Source: Thermohalobaculum sp964576075 | Lineage (GTDB): Bacteria; Pseudomonadota; Alphaproteobacteria; Rhodobacterales; Rhodobacteraceae | Assembly (NCBI GenBank): GCA_964576075.1 | Contig: CAZNTX010000003.1 | Location: forward strand, 46,030 to 110,029 | Length of the DNA stretch: 64,000 nt | Direction of reading: 5' to 3' | In this document: positions 46,418 through 54,891 of the stretch, one piece after another | Position numbering within the stretch: position 1 is the stretch's first letter | Layout: every line of letters begins with the position of its first letter | Notes under the pieces: generated by a model | What the model was told of the DNA's origin: nothing | Databases searched by the model: none | Seen by the model: only the letters and a program-made list of their open reading frames with translations | Translations under genes and position numbers: made by a program

Positions 46418-47935
46418 ATGGGCGCGGAGGGCTTGGCGACGGAGCGGTCTCGCGGCGCGCGGCTCGGCTGGGCGCTCGCGATCGCGGCGGGGCTGCTGGC
46501 TGCGGCCTGGGCGCTATTGCCGGGGCAATTCGCCGACCCCTTCCTGCGCCACGACGACTATCCGGTGACGGTGGGGCAGGCCGATCTCTATTGGTGGAAG
46601 ACGCTCGCCAAGGGGCGGTGGCTGACCTGGGCCTTCGCGCTGCGCCCCTGGCCGACGGCGCCCGCGACGGTGTTCGCGCTCTACATGGCGCTCTGGTGCC
46701 TCGCGGCGGCCTTCGTGGGGGTCGGGGTCTTCCGTGGCGATCGGTGGCCCGTCCGCGCCGGACTCCTCGCCGCGGCGGTCGCTGCGATGCCGCAGGCCGC
46801 CTTCATCTCCGGCTGGCCGGGGGCGACGCTGCCGGCGGTCGCCTGCCTCGCGGGGGTCGCCGGGGTGGCGGCGCTCGGCTCGGGGCGGGCGATGCGGGGG
46901 GCGCTCGCCGGGCTCACCGCGCTCGCGCTGATGGCGCATACGGCGGCGGCGCTGCTCCTTCTGCTCGTGGCGCTCGGGGCCGGGCCGCGGGGGCGGACGG
47001 GGGCGACGCTCGCCGCCTTCGGTCTCGGCCTCGCGTTGGGGCTCGGGGCGATGCTCGGGCTCAACTGGGCGGTGCATGGCGCGCCGCGGCTCGAGACGGC
47101 GAGCTGGCTCGCGGAGCGCCCGGCGGAGGATCTGGCGGGGCTCGTCGCGAATCTGCGGCTGGCGGCGGAGGCGGCCGTCGCCGCCTGGGGGCGGATGGCC
47201 CTCGGGACGGGGCCGGTGGCGCTCGGCTTGGCGGCCCTCGCGGCGCTCGCCGCGGCGACGCTCTGGCGGCGGGACGTCGGGGCGCTGGCCGCCCTCGCCC
47301 TCGGCGGGGCCGCGGCGCTCGCCCTCGCGGCGGCGCCGACGGTGCTCGACGGGGTGGTGCCGCCGACCCGGGCGACGGGCCATCTCTGGCTCTGGCCAGC
47401 CCTCGCCCTGGCGCTCGCCGCGCGGGCCGCGCCCCCGGCACAGGGGGCGGTCTTCGCCGGGGCCCTCGCGGTCATGGCGGCGATGGGGGCGGTCTACTGG
47501 CCGGCGGTCCTGGAGCGCGCGCCGGCGGAGTATCGCGCCGCCACCCGGGCGCTCGCGGACCGGATCGCGGCCGAGGAGGGGGCGGAGCGGCTCCTGATCG
47601 CGGGGCAGGTGCACGGGATGGCGGAGGCGGCGTTCTTGCAGTCCGGCACCGGGCTCGCCTTCCGACTCGCGCGGCTGACGGGGCTCGAGACCCATCTCTG
47701 CGCGCCGCAGACGCAGGACATCGCGACCGATCCGGGCGAGGGGCACGACCTCGATCGCGCGCACTATGCGCCATGGGCGGCCTATTACCGCCGGGCGGCC
47801 GAGGCCTGTGCGCCGCATCGCCGGGCGCTCGATCGGCTGCCGGCCTATCCGGCGTCCGGCGCGGTCGGGCCGATCGCGCCGGGGGTGGTGGGGCTGCGGC
47901 TGCCGGAGCGGCGGATCGCGGACTTCCCGCCCTGA
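46418..47935 (+). CDS. Polytopic membrane protein, GtrII-like or other GT-C glycosyltransferase candidate
   Basis: A 505-residue protein with about ten hydrophobic helices. After the first helix it has FLRHDDYPVTVG, an acidic pair in the first extracytoplasmic loop as in GT-C glycosyltransferases such as GtrII. The C-terminal 130 residues are soluble and end with conserved-looking HLCAPQTQDIATDPGEG. The gene stands between a divergent flavin reductase gene and the convergent DUF1674 gene. The assignment rests on topology and one motif only. Confidence 0.6.
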   Translation: MGAEGLATERSRGARLGWALAIAAGLLAAAWALLPGQFADPFLRHDDYPVTVGQADLYWWKTLAKGRWLTWAFALRPWPTAPATVFALYMALWCLAAAFVGVGVFRGDRWPVRAGLLAAAVAAMPQAAFISGWPGATLPAVACLAGVAGVAALGSGRAMRGALAGLTALALMAHTAAALLLLLVALGAGPRGRTGATLAAFGLGLALGLGAMLGLNWAVHGAPRLETASWLAERPAEDLAGLVANLRLAAEAAVAAWGRMALGTGPVALGLAALAALAAATLWRRDVGALAALALGGAAALALAAAPTVLDGVVPPTRATGHLWLWPALALALAARAAPPAQGAVFAGALAVMAAMGAVYWPAVLERAPAEYRAATRALADRIAAEEGAERLLIAGQVHGMAEAAFLQSGTGLAFRLARLTGLETHLCAPQTQDIATDPGEGHDLDRAHYAPWAAYYRRAAEACAPHRRALDRLPAYPASGAVGPIAPGVVGLRLPERRIADFPP

Positions 47936-47938
47936 CGC

Positions 47939-48121
47939 TCAGGAGAAGTCGATGGCGATGCCCTTCTTCTCCCAATCGCCGTAGCGGGTGGGCTCCGGGC
48001 CGTCGCGCCCGCCGATCTCCTTGGGACGTTCGGAGGCTTCGGCCTCGCGGGCGCGGCGGCGCGCCTCGGCCTCGGCCAATGCGCGCTTGGCGGCTTCCCG
48101 GCGGCGCTCTTCCGGTGTCAT
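47939..48121 (-). CDS. DUF1674 family protein (SdhAF4-like succinate dehydrogenase assembly factor)
   Basis: A 60-residue protein with a charged helical N-terminus (PEERRREAAKRALAEAEARR) and the diagnostic DUF1674 end KEIGGRDGPEPTRYGDWEKK plus GIAIDF. Homologues including yeast Sdh8/SDHAF4 and bacterial counterparts assist flavinylated SdhA before complex assembly. Its stop is three bases from the stop of the convergent membrane-protein gene. It is divergent from htpX. Confidence 0.9.
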   Translation of the reverse strand: MTPEERRREAAKRALAEAEARRRAREAEASERPKEIGGRDGPEPTRYGDWEKKGIAIDFS

Positions 48122-48199
48122 CGCGGGTCTCCTATATCCAGTCCGACCCTCAGCGATATGGACCGCCGGCCGCGCGCCGGCAACGGGAGACATCGCCCC

Positions 48200-49165
48200 A
48201 TGAACTACGCCAAGACCGCGCTCCTCCTCGCGGCGATGACGGGCCTCTTCATGACGGTGGGCTGGCTCGTCGGCGGCGGGACGGGCGCCGTGATCGCCTT
48301 CGTCTTCGCGCTCCTGATGAACGGCTATGCCTGGTGGAGCTCCGACAGCCTCGCGCTCCGGATGCACGGGGCGCGGCAGGTGGACGAGCGCACGGCGCCC
48401 GAGCTCGTGCGCATGGTGCGCGAGCTCGCCGACCGGGCGGAGCTGCCCATGCCCAAGGTCTATGTCATCGAGAACCCCCAGCCCAACGCCTTCGCCACCG
48501 GCCGCAGCCCGGAGAACGCGGCGGTGGCGGCGACCACTGGGATTCTCGAGAGCCTCTCGCGGGAGGAACTCGCCGGCGTGATGGCGCACGAGCTCGCCCA
48601 TATCAAGAACCGCGACACGCTGATCATGACGATCACCGCGACGATCTCGGGCGCCATCGGCATGCTCGCTTCCTGGGCGCAGTGGAGCATGATCCTCGGC
48701 GGGGACCGGGAGCGCAATCCGCTGGGGCTGATCGGGCTCCTGCTCGCCGCCGTGCTGGCGCCGCTCGCGGCGATGGTGGTGCAGATGGCGATCAGCCGGA
48801 CCCGCGAATACGCGGCCGACCGGATGGGCGGCGAGATCTGCGGCAATCCGCTCTGGCTCGCCTCGGCCCTCGCCAAGATCGCGCGGCTGGTGACGGGGCG
48901 GGAGATGGAGTCGGCCGAGCGGCATCCGGAGACGGCGCATCTCTTCATCATGAACCCGCTCTCGGGACGGCGCTTCGACGGGCTGTTCTCGACCCATCCG
49001 GACCCGCGCAACCGCATCGAGGCGCTGGAGGCGCAGGCGCGCGAGCAGGGCATCTCGGGGACCGGAGGGATGCGCGCGATGGCCGCGCCCCGCGCCGAGC
49101 CCGCCCCCGCCGAGCGGCGCGAGAGCCGGATCCCGACGACCCGGCGCCGGACGCCCTGGGGGTGA
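48200..49165 (+). CDS. htpX: Membrane zinc protease HtpX
   Basis: HtpX (321 residues) degrades misfolded membrane proteins at the inner membrane. Two N-terminal helices (5-25, 28-47), zinc motif HELAH at 130-134, and two further helices around 150-200 flank the site; the third ligand lies in TREYAADRMGG. The tail is proline/arginine-rich. It overlaps rsmB by GTGA. The upstream gap shows no clear heat-shock promoter. Confidence 0.95.
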   Translation: MNYAKTALLLAAMTGLFMTVGWLVGGGTGAVIAFVFALLMNGYAWWSSDSLALRMHGARQVDERTAPELVRMVRELADRAELPMPKVYVIENPQPNAFATGRSPENAAVAATTGILESLSREELAGVMAHELAHIKNRDTLIMTITATISGAIGMLASWAQWSMILGGDRERNPLGLIGLLLAAVLAPLAAMVVQMAISRTREYAADRMGGEICGNPLWLASALAKIARLVTGREMESAERHPETAHLFIMNPLSGRRFDGLFSTHPDPRNRIEALEAQAREQGISGTGGMRAMAAPRAEPAPAERRESRIPTTRRRTPWG

Positions 49166-50454
49166 GCCGGCCCCGTAGAGACCCCGCCGCTGAGGAGACC
49201 GCCCCCGGGCTCGCGGCCCGGCAGGGGGCGGTGCGCCTCCTCTCGGCCGTGCTCGACCGCGGGCGGATGCCGGACGAGAGCCGCCTGCCCGGCGGGCCGG
49301 CCGAGCGGGCCGAGGCCCGGGCGCTGGCCGATCTCGCGCTCCGCCGGCTCGGGGAGATCGACACGCTGCTCGCCGAGCGGGTGCCGCGCCCGCCGCGCGC
49401 GCCGGTGGATCACATCCTGCGAGTGATGGCGGCGGAGCTCGTCTTCGGCCAGGGCGCGGCCCATGCGGCGGTGGATCTCGCAGTGCGCCAGGCGAAGGGC
49501 GGGCCCGGGGCGAAGCTCGCGGGGCTCGTCAACGCCGTCGGCCGCCGGCTCGCCGCGGAGCGCCCCGAAGAGGCCCCCGACGCGCCTTGGCGCAACACGC
49601 CGGAGTGGCTCTGGCACCGCCTCGCGCAGGACTGGGGGGCGGAGCGGGCGCAGGCGATGGCCGCCGCCCATCTCCGCCCCGCGCCCCTCGACCTCACCCT
49701 CCGCGACCCGGCCGACGCCGAGGCGCTCGCCGCCGAACTCGGCGCGGCGGTGCTGCCGACCGGCGGGCTCAGGCTCCAGACCCGGCCGCAGATCTCCGCG
49801 CTCCCGGGGTTCCGTCAAGGCGCCTGGTGGGTGCAGGACGCCGCCGCGAGCCTGCCCGCCCGCATGATCGGGGAGGCGGAGAGCCGGCGCGTCCTCGATC
49901 TCTGCGCAGCGCCCGGGGGCAAGACGCTCCAGCTCGCCGCCGCAGGGGCGCGGGTGACGGCGCTCGACATCTCCGAGGCGCGCCTCGCCCGGCTCCGGGA
50001 GAACCTCGCGCGCACCGGGCTCGCGGCCGAGATCGTGGAGGCCGACGCCCTCGCCTGGACCCCGCCCGCCCCCTTCGACGCGATCCTCCTCGATGCGCCC
50101 TGCAGCGCCACCGGCACGATCCGCCGCCACCCGGACCTGCCCCGCCGCTTCGAGCCGAAGAGCCTCGCGGAGCTGACGGCGCTGCAATCGGCGCTCCTGG
50201 CGCGGGCCTGGGAGTGGCTCGCACCGGGCGGCGTGCTGGTCTATGCCACCTGCTCGCTGCTGAAGGCCGAGGGCGAGGCGCAGGCCGCAGCCTTCGCCAA
50301 GGCCGGGGCCGAGCGCCTGCCCCTCGGCCCCGAGGACGGCCCCGCCGCCGCCTTCGCCGCCGCGGCGGGCGATCTGCGCACCGCCCCCGATCTCTGGCCC
50401 GAGGCGGGCGGGCTCGACGGCTTCTTCGCCGCCCGCTTCGTCAAGGACGGCTGA
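49162..50454 (+). CDS. rsmB: 16S rRNA (cytosine-C5)-methyltransferase RsmB
   Basis: RsmB (430 residues) makes m5C967 in 16S rRNA. An N-terminal NusB-like helical domain (about 20-150) precedes the methyltransferase core with LDLCAAPGGKTLQLAAAGA, DAPCSATGTIRRHPD, and the second cysteine in YATCSLL. The start is GTG at 49162, overlapping the htpX stop. purH follows after 81 bases, a pairing (rsmB-purH) I recall as common in alphaproteobacteria. Confidence 0.94.
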   Translation: MSRPRRDPAAEETAPGLAARQGAVRLLSAVLDRGRMPDESRLPGGPAERAEARALADLALRRLGEIDTLLAERVPRPPRAPVDHILRVMAAELVFGQGAAHAAVDLAVRQAKGGPGAKLAGLVNAVGRRLAAERPEEAPDAPWRNTPEWLWHRLAQDWGAERAQAMAAAHLRPAPLDLTLRDPADAEALAAELGAAVLPTGGLRLQTRPQISALPGFRQGAWWVQDAAASLPARMIGEAESRRVLDLCAAPGGKTLQLAAAGARVTALDISEARLARLRENLARTGLAAEIVEADALAWTPPAPFDAILLDAPCSATGTIRRHPDLPRRFEPKSLAELTALQSALLARAWEWLAPGGVLVYATCSLLKAEGEAQAAAFAKAGAERLPLGPEDGPAAAFAAAAGDLRTAPDLWPEAGGLDGFFAARFVKDG

Positions 50455-50535
50455 CCGGGGCGCGGCGTCGCGGGCTCTGGCCAGGGCCGCCCGCGGGCGC
50501 TATGCGAGGCGCCGAGCGCAATCCCGGAGGCCCCC

Positions 50536-52137
50536 ATGAGCGCGATCCCTGCCGTCCCGGACATCCTCCCCGTGCGGACCGCCCTCCTCTCGGTCGCCGA
50601 CAAGACGGGCCTCGCCGGCCTCGGCGCGCGCCTCGCCGCAGCCGGGGCCGGGCTCGTCTCGACGGGGGGCACCGCCGCGGCGCTCCGCGAGGCGGGGCTC
50701 GGCGTGCGCGACGTCTCCGACGTCACCGAGTTCCCCGAGATCATGGACGGGCGGGTCAAGACGCTCCACCCGATGATCCATGGCGGCCTCCTCGCCGACC
50801 GTGCGAACCCCGCCCATATGGCCGCGCTGGCCGATCACGGGATCGGGCCGATCGACCTCCTCGTCGTCAACCTCTACCCCTTCGAGGCGACGCTCGCCCG
50901 CGGCGCGAGCTTCGCGGAGTGCATCGAGAACATCGACATCGGCGGCCCGGCGATGATCCGCGCCGCGGCGAAGAACCATTCCGGCGTCGCGGTGGTGGTC
51001 GACCCGGAGGATTACGAGCCGGTGCTCTCCGAGATCGAGGCGACGGGGGGGACCTCCGCCGCCACCCGCCGCCGCCTCGCCGCCACCGCCTTCGCGCTGA
51101 CCGGGGCCTACGACGCCGCCGTCTCCGCCTGGCTCGCGCAGGAGACGGGCGAGGCCGCGCCGCGCCGCCGGGTCTTCGCCGGCACCGGGGGGACGGCGCT
51201 GCGCTACGGCGAGAACCCGCACCAGTCGGCCGCCTTCTATCGCGACGGGAGCGGGCGCCCCGGCGTCGCCACCGCCGAGCAGGCGCAGGGCAAGCCGCTC
51301 AGCTACAACAACATCGCCGACACCGACGCGGCCTTCGAGCTCGCCGCCGACCTCGCCGGGGACCGCCCCGCCTGCGTCATCGTCAAGCACGCCAACCCCT
51401 GCGGCGCGGCAATGGGCGAGACCGCGGCCGAGGCCGTCGCCCGCGCGCAGGACTGCGACCGGACCTCCGCCTTCGGCGGCGTCGTCGCCCTCACCGTGCC
51501 GCTCGACGGCGCGGCGGCCGAGGCCGTGACGCGGCTCTTCACCGAGGTGGTGATCGCCCCGGGGGCCGACGCCGCCGCCCGCATGATCTTCGCCGAGAAG
51601 CCCAATCTGCGGCTCCTGCTGACCGAGGCGCTGCCGGACCCCGCCGCGCCCCGCCTCGCGGTCACCCAAGTGGCCGGCGGGCTCCTGGTGCAGGACGCCG
51701 ACAGCGTGGCGCTCGACCCGGACACGCTCGAGGTCGTCACCGAGCGCGCCCCCACCGAGGCCGAGCGCGCCGATCTCCTCTTCGCCTGGCGCGTCGCGAA
51801 GCATGTGAAGTCCAACGCCATCGTCTACGCCAAGGGGGGCGCCACCGTCGGCATCGGCGCGGGGCAGATGAGCCGGGTCGATTCGGCCCGAATCGCCGCG
51901 CGCAAGTCCGCCGAGATGGCCGAGACGCTCGGCCTCGACCGGCCGACGACGGAGGGCTCCGTGGTCGCCTCCGACGCCTTCTTCCCCTTCGCGGACGGGC
52001 TCCTGACCGCGGCCGAGGCGGGGGCGACGGCGGTGATCCAGCCCGGCGGCTCGGTGCGCGACGCCGAGGTGATCGCGGCGGCGGACGCGGCAGGCCTCGC
52101 CATGGTCTTCACCGGGGTCCGACATTTCCGGCATTGA
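50536..52137 (+). CDS. purH: Bifunctional AICAR formyltransferase/IMP cyclohydrolase
   Basis: PurH (533 residues) performs the last two steps of IMP synthesis. The N-terminal MGS-like IMPCH domain carries ALLSVADKTGLAGLG and HPMIHGGLLA; the AICARFT domain has GENPHQSAAFYRDG, KHANPCGAA and the C-terminal VIQPGGSVRDAEVIAAAD. GGAGGCCCCC lies before the ATG. Length and motif order are normal. Confidence 0.97.
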   Translation: MSAIPAVPDILPVRTALLSVADKTGLAGLGARLAAAGAGLVSTGGTAAALREAGLGVRDVSDVTEFPEIMDGRVKTLHPMIHGGLLADRANPAHMAALADHGIGPIDLLVVNLYPFEATLARGASFAECIENIDIGGPAMIRAAAKNHSGVAVVVDPEDYEPVLSEIEATGGTSAATRRRLAATAFALTGAYDAAVSAWLAQETGEAAPRRRVFAGTGGTALRYGENPHQSAAFYRDGSGRPGVATAEQAQGKPLSYNNIADTDAAFELAADLAGDRPACVIVKHANPCGAAMGETAAEAVARAQDCDRTSAFGGVVALTVPLDGAAAEAVTRLFTEVVIAPGADAAARMIFAEKPNLRLLLTEALPDPAAPRLAVTQVAGGLLVQDADSVALDPDTLEVVTERAPTEAERADLLFAWRVAKHVKSNAIVYAKGGATVGIGAGQMSRVDSARIAARKSAEMAETLGLDRPTTEGSVVASDAFFPFADGLLTAAEAGATAVIQPGGSVRDAEVIAAADAAGLAMVFTGVRHFRH

Positions 52138-52239
52138 CGCGCGGGCAGGCTTGGCGGATTTTTGCGCGGTGCGTCACAGTCGGGGCCAGCGCCCCTCCGC
52201 CGCGTCCCGTCCGCAGCCGACAGCCCCGAGGAGACCCCC

Positions 52240-53496
52240 GTGTCCACAGCAACCGCCTTCCCCCTGTTCGACGGCTCCGGCCTAGACACGACCGACCCGG
52301 AGTTCACCGACCTCTCCGGCATCATCGGCTTCTCGACGACGCCGACCACCATCACCATCGACTACGGCGGCGGCGAGTTCGACGTCTTCCTCGGCACGGG
52401 CATCCGCGACAACGGCTTCGCGATCACCGGGGGCACCGTCACCGGCGTGGAGTATTACTTCGCCAACCAGCTCGTCGCCCGGGCCACCGGCTTCGCCCCG
52501 GTCCCCGCCACCCAGCTCCAGGTGCTCTACGAGGCGAATGACGGGCAGGCCGTGCAGGAGCTGATCTTCTCCGGCGCCGACAGCTTCACCGGCAGCGTCG
52601 CCTCAGAGCGCATCGGCGCCCTCGGCGGCGACGACACGATGGCAGGCGGCGGCGGCGACGACACCCTCCTCGGCGATGCCGGGAACGACGTGATCGACGG
52701 CGAAGCCGGCAACGACAGCCTCCTCGGCGGCCCTGGCGACGACCGGCTGATCGGCGGCGAGGGGCTCGACAGCTTCGACGGCGGCCCGGGCGCGGACAGC
52801 CTCGTCTTCGCCGGCTCCGCCCTGATCGACCCGAACGACATCGACCCGCGCGCCCCCCTCGCGCCGCCCGATGGCGCCGTCCGCCCCGAGCTGGGCCCCG
52901 CCGGGCCCGTCTCCCTCGCCACCCCCGCCGGCGCGCAGACGCTCGCGGGGATCGAGCGGATCGAGCTCGAGGACGGCAGCTATCTCTACGACATCGGCAT
53001 CGGCCCGGAGCTCGCCGCCCTCTACGACCGCATCGGCGCGGGCGAGATCGGCGAGGAAGAGCGCGTCGAACCGGTGGGCGACGACCTGGCCACCGTCTAC
53101 CGCCTCTACGGCGCGGCCTATGGGCGAACGCCGGACGAGGCGGGCCTGCGCTTCTGGCTCGACCTTTTCGAGCGGGACCAGATCACCCAGCGCGAGCTCG
53201 CCGAGGCGTTCATCACCGTCCCCGAATTCCAGCTCCGCTATGACGGCGATCCGGACACGCCCGGGTTTCAGGAGCCCTCCGACGAGGCGTATATCTCGCT
53301 CCTCTACGATAACGCGCTGCGCCGCGAGCTCGACCAGGGGGGATTCGAGTTCTGGGTGCAGCGGCTCGAGAGCGAGGATTTCGACCGGGTCGACATGCTG
53401 ATCTTCTTCGCCGACAGCCCGGAGAACGTCACCCGCACCCGCAGCTTCCTCGAGGACGGCGTCTTCGTCCTCCCCGAGGACGATATGATGATGTGA
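52240..53496 (+). CDS. RTX calcium-binding protein with DUF4214 domain
   Basis: A 418-residue acidic protein starting at GTG with GAGGAG seven bases upstream. Residues 1-110 form a beta-rich domain with repeats like DYGGGEFDVFLGTG. RTX nonapeptides (GGDDTMAGG, GGDDTLLGD, AGNDVIDGE) cover about 129-188. DUF4214 occupies about 278-400 (YRLYGAAYGRTPDEAGLRFW ... YDNALRRELDQGGFEFWVQR) in two related halves. No N-terminal signal is present, so type I secretion with calcium-driven folding outside the cell is expected. The transporter is not nearby. Surface adhesion or S-layer roles are possible. Confidence 0.88.
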   Translation: MSTATAFPLFDGSGLDTTDPEFTDLSGIIGFSTTPTTITIDYGGGEFDVFLGTGIRDNGFAITGGTVTGVEYYFANQLVARATGFAPVPATQLQVLYEANDGQAVQELIFSGADSFTGSVASERIGALGGDDTMAGGGGDDTLLGDAGNDVIDGEAGNDSLLGGPGDDRLIGGEGLDSFDGGPGADSLVFAGSALIDPNDIDPRAPLAPPDGAVRPELGPAGPVSLATPAGAQTLAGIERIELEDGSYLYDIGIGPELAALYDRIGAGEIGEEERVEPVGDDLATVYRLYGAAYGRTPDEAGLRFWLDLFERDQITQRELAEAFITVPEFQLRYDGDPDTPGFQEPSDEAYISLLYDNALRRELDQGGFEFWVQRLESEDFDRVDMLIFFADSPENVTRTRSFLEDGVFVLPEDDMMM

Positions 53497-53502
53497 GCCG
53501 CC

Positions 53503-53530
53503 GCCGACCCCCGCGGAAAGAGCGGTCGGC
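53503..53530 (+). terminator. Weak hairpin after the RTX gene
   Basis: GCCGACC (53503-53509) and GGTCGGC (53524-53530) form a seven-pair stem with a 14-base loop just beyond the stop codon. The rest of the 240-base gap to ychF (53497-53736) shows no gene, tRNA or repeat that I can support. Confidence 0.35.
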
Positions 53531-53736
53531 TCTGTCGTTGTGGCGGTGTGGATCTGCGCGGTCCGGGCAGCCGGCGTCGCATGGCGACAAGCCGGCAGAG
53601 CCGCGGCGAACGGCCGGGACCGGCGGGCGCCAGGTGACGCACCCCGGCGCCTTTGTCGGAGTGCGGCTCGTCTCGCGCCCGGGCCGACCCCTCGTCGACC
53701 GAAGCCGCGACCGGGTCCGAACCGAAACCCGGAGGC

Positions 53737-54834
53737 TCAGGCGTTGAACAGGAAGTGCAGGACGTCGCCGTCGTGGACGCGGTAGGTCTTGCCCTCGGCG
53801 CGGAGCTTGCCGGCCTCCCGCGCCCCCGCCTCGCCGCCGCAGGCGACGAACTCCTCGTAGGCGACCGTCTCGGCGCGGATGAAGCCGCGCTCGAAATCGC
53901 CGTGGATCACGCCGGCGGCCTGGGGCGCGAGAGTGCCGGCCGGGATCGTCCAGGCCCGGGCCTCCTTGGGGCCCACGGTGAAATAGGTGATGAGGCCGAG
54001 CAGCTCGTAGCCCGCGCGGATCAGCCGGTCGAGCCCCGGCTCCTCGAGCCCCATATCGGCGAGGAACTCGGCGCGCTCGGCATCCTCGAGCTGGGCGATC
54101 TCCTCCTCGATGGCCGCCGAGATCACCACATGCAGCGCGCCTTGCGCCTTCGCCATCTCCGCGACCTTCTCGGACTGCGCATTTCCGGTGGCGGCGGCGG
54201 CCTCCTCGACATTGCAGACATAGAGGACGGGCTTCTGCGTGAGAAGCTGCAGCTGCCCCCAGAGCTTGGCGTCCTCCGCCGAGACCTCGACGGTGCGCGC
54301 CGGGCGGCCGGCCTCGAGCGCCTCGCGGGCGGCGCGGAGCAGGCGGTCGGCGGCGACGGCCTCCTTGTCGCCCCCCTTGATCTTGCGCGTCAGGCCCTGA
54401 AGCCGCTTCTCGATCGACTCGAGATCGGCGAGCATCAGCTCGGTCTCGATCGTCTCGGCATCCGCGATCGGGTCGACGCGGCCCTCCACATGGGTCACGT
54501 CGTCATCCTCGAAGCAGCGCAGGACATGGGCGACCGCATCCACCTCGCGGATATTGGCGAGGAACTGGTTGCCGAGCCCCTCCCCCTTGGAGGCGCCCTT
54601 CACGAGCCCCGCGATGTCGACGAAGGTGAGCCGCGTCGGGATCACCTGGCGGGACTTGGCGATCTCCGCGAGCCGGTCGAGCCGCGGGTCGGGCACCGCG
54701 ACCTCGCCCACATTGGGCTCGATCGTGCAGAACGGGAAATTCGCGGCCTGCGCGGCGGCGGTGCGCGTCAGCGCGTTGAAGAGCGTGGACTTGCCGACGT
54801 TCGGCAGCCCCACGATCCCGCATTTGAAGCCCAT
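53737..54834 (-). CDS. ychF: Ribosome-associated ATPase/GTPase YchF
   Basis: YchF (365 residues) is the universal Obg-related ATPase involved in redox and stress responses. Walker A GLPNVGKSTLFNAL (residues 9-22), the helical coiled domain (about 120-200), the NVEE in place of NKxD that switches preference to ATP, and the C-terminal TGS domain ending DVLHFLFNA are present. It has its own promoter and is convergent with the RTX gene. Confidence 0.96.
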   Translation of the reverse strand: MGFKCGIVGLPNVGKSTLFNALTRTAAAQAANFPFCTIEPNVGEVAVPDPRLDRLAEIAKSRQVIPTRLTFVDIAGLVKGASKGEGLGNQFLANIREVDAVAHVLRCFEDDDVTHVEGRVDPIADAETIETELMLADLESIEKRLQGLTRKIKGGDKEAVAADRLLRAAREALEAGRPARTVEVSAEDAKLWGQLQLLTQKPVLYVCNVEEAAAATGNAQSEKVAEMAKAQGALHVVISAAIEEEIAQLEDAERAEFLADMGLEEPGLDRLIRAGYELLGLITYFTVGPKEARAWTIPAGTLAPQAAGVIHGDFERGFIRAETVAYEEFVACGGEAGAREAGKLRAEGKTYRVHDGDVLHFLFNA

Positions 54835-54862
54835 CGCCTTCTCCCCTGACCGGACCGCGTGG

Positions 54863-54891
54863 GCCTAAGCACGGGGGCCGGGGGCGGTCAA
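54863..54891 (-). promoter_or_regulatory. Candidate ychF promoter
   Basis: On the minus strand TTGACC (54886-54891, overlapping the end of the kinase gene) and TTAGGC (54863-54868) are 17 bases apart, about 30 bases before ychF. Good -35, moderate -10. Confidence 0.48.

Noticed and set aside
53497..53736. Possible tRNA or small gene in the 240-base gap before ychF
   Set aside because: No T-loop GGTTCGA-type sequence in cloverleaf context and no frame with a ribosome site; only a weak hairpin is visible.
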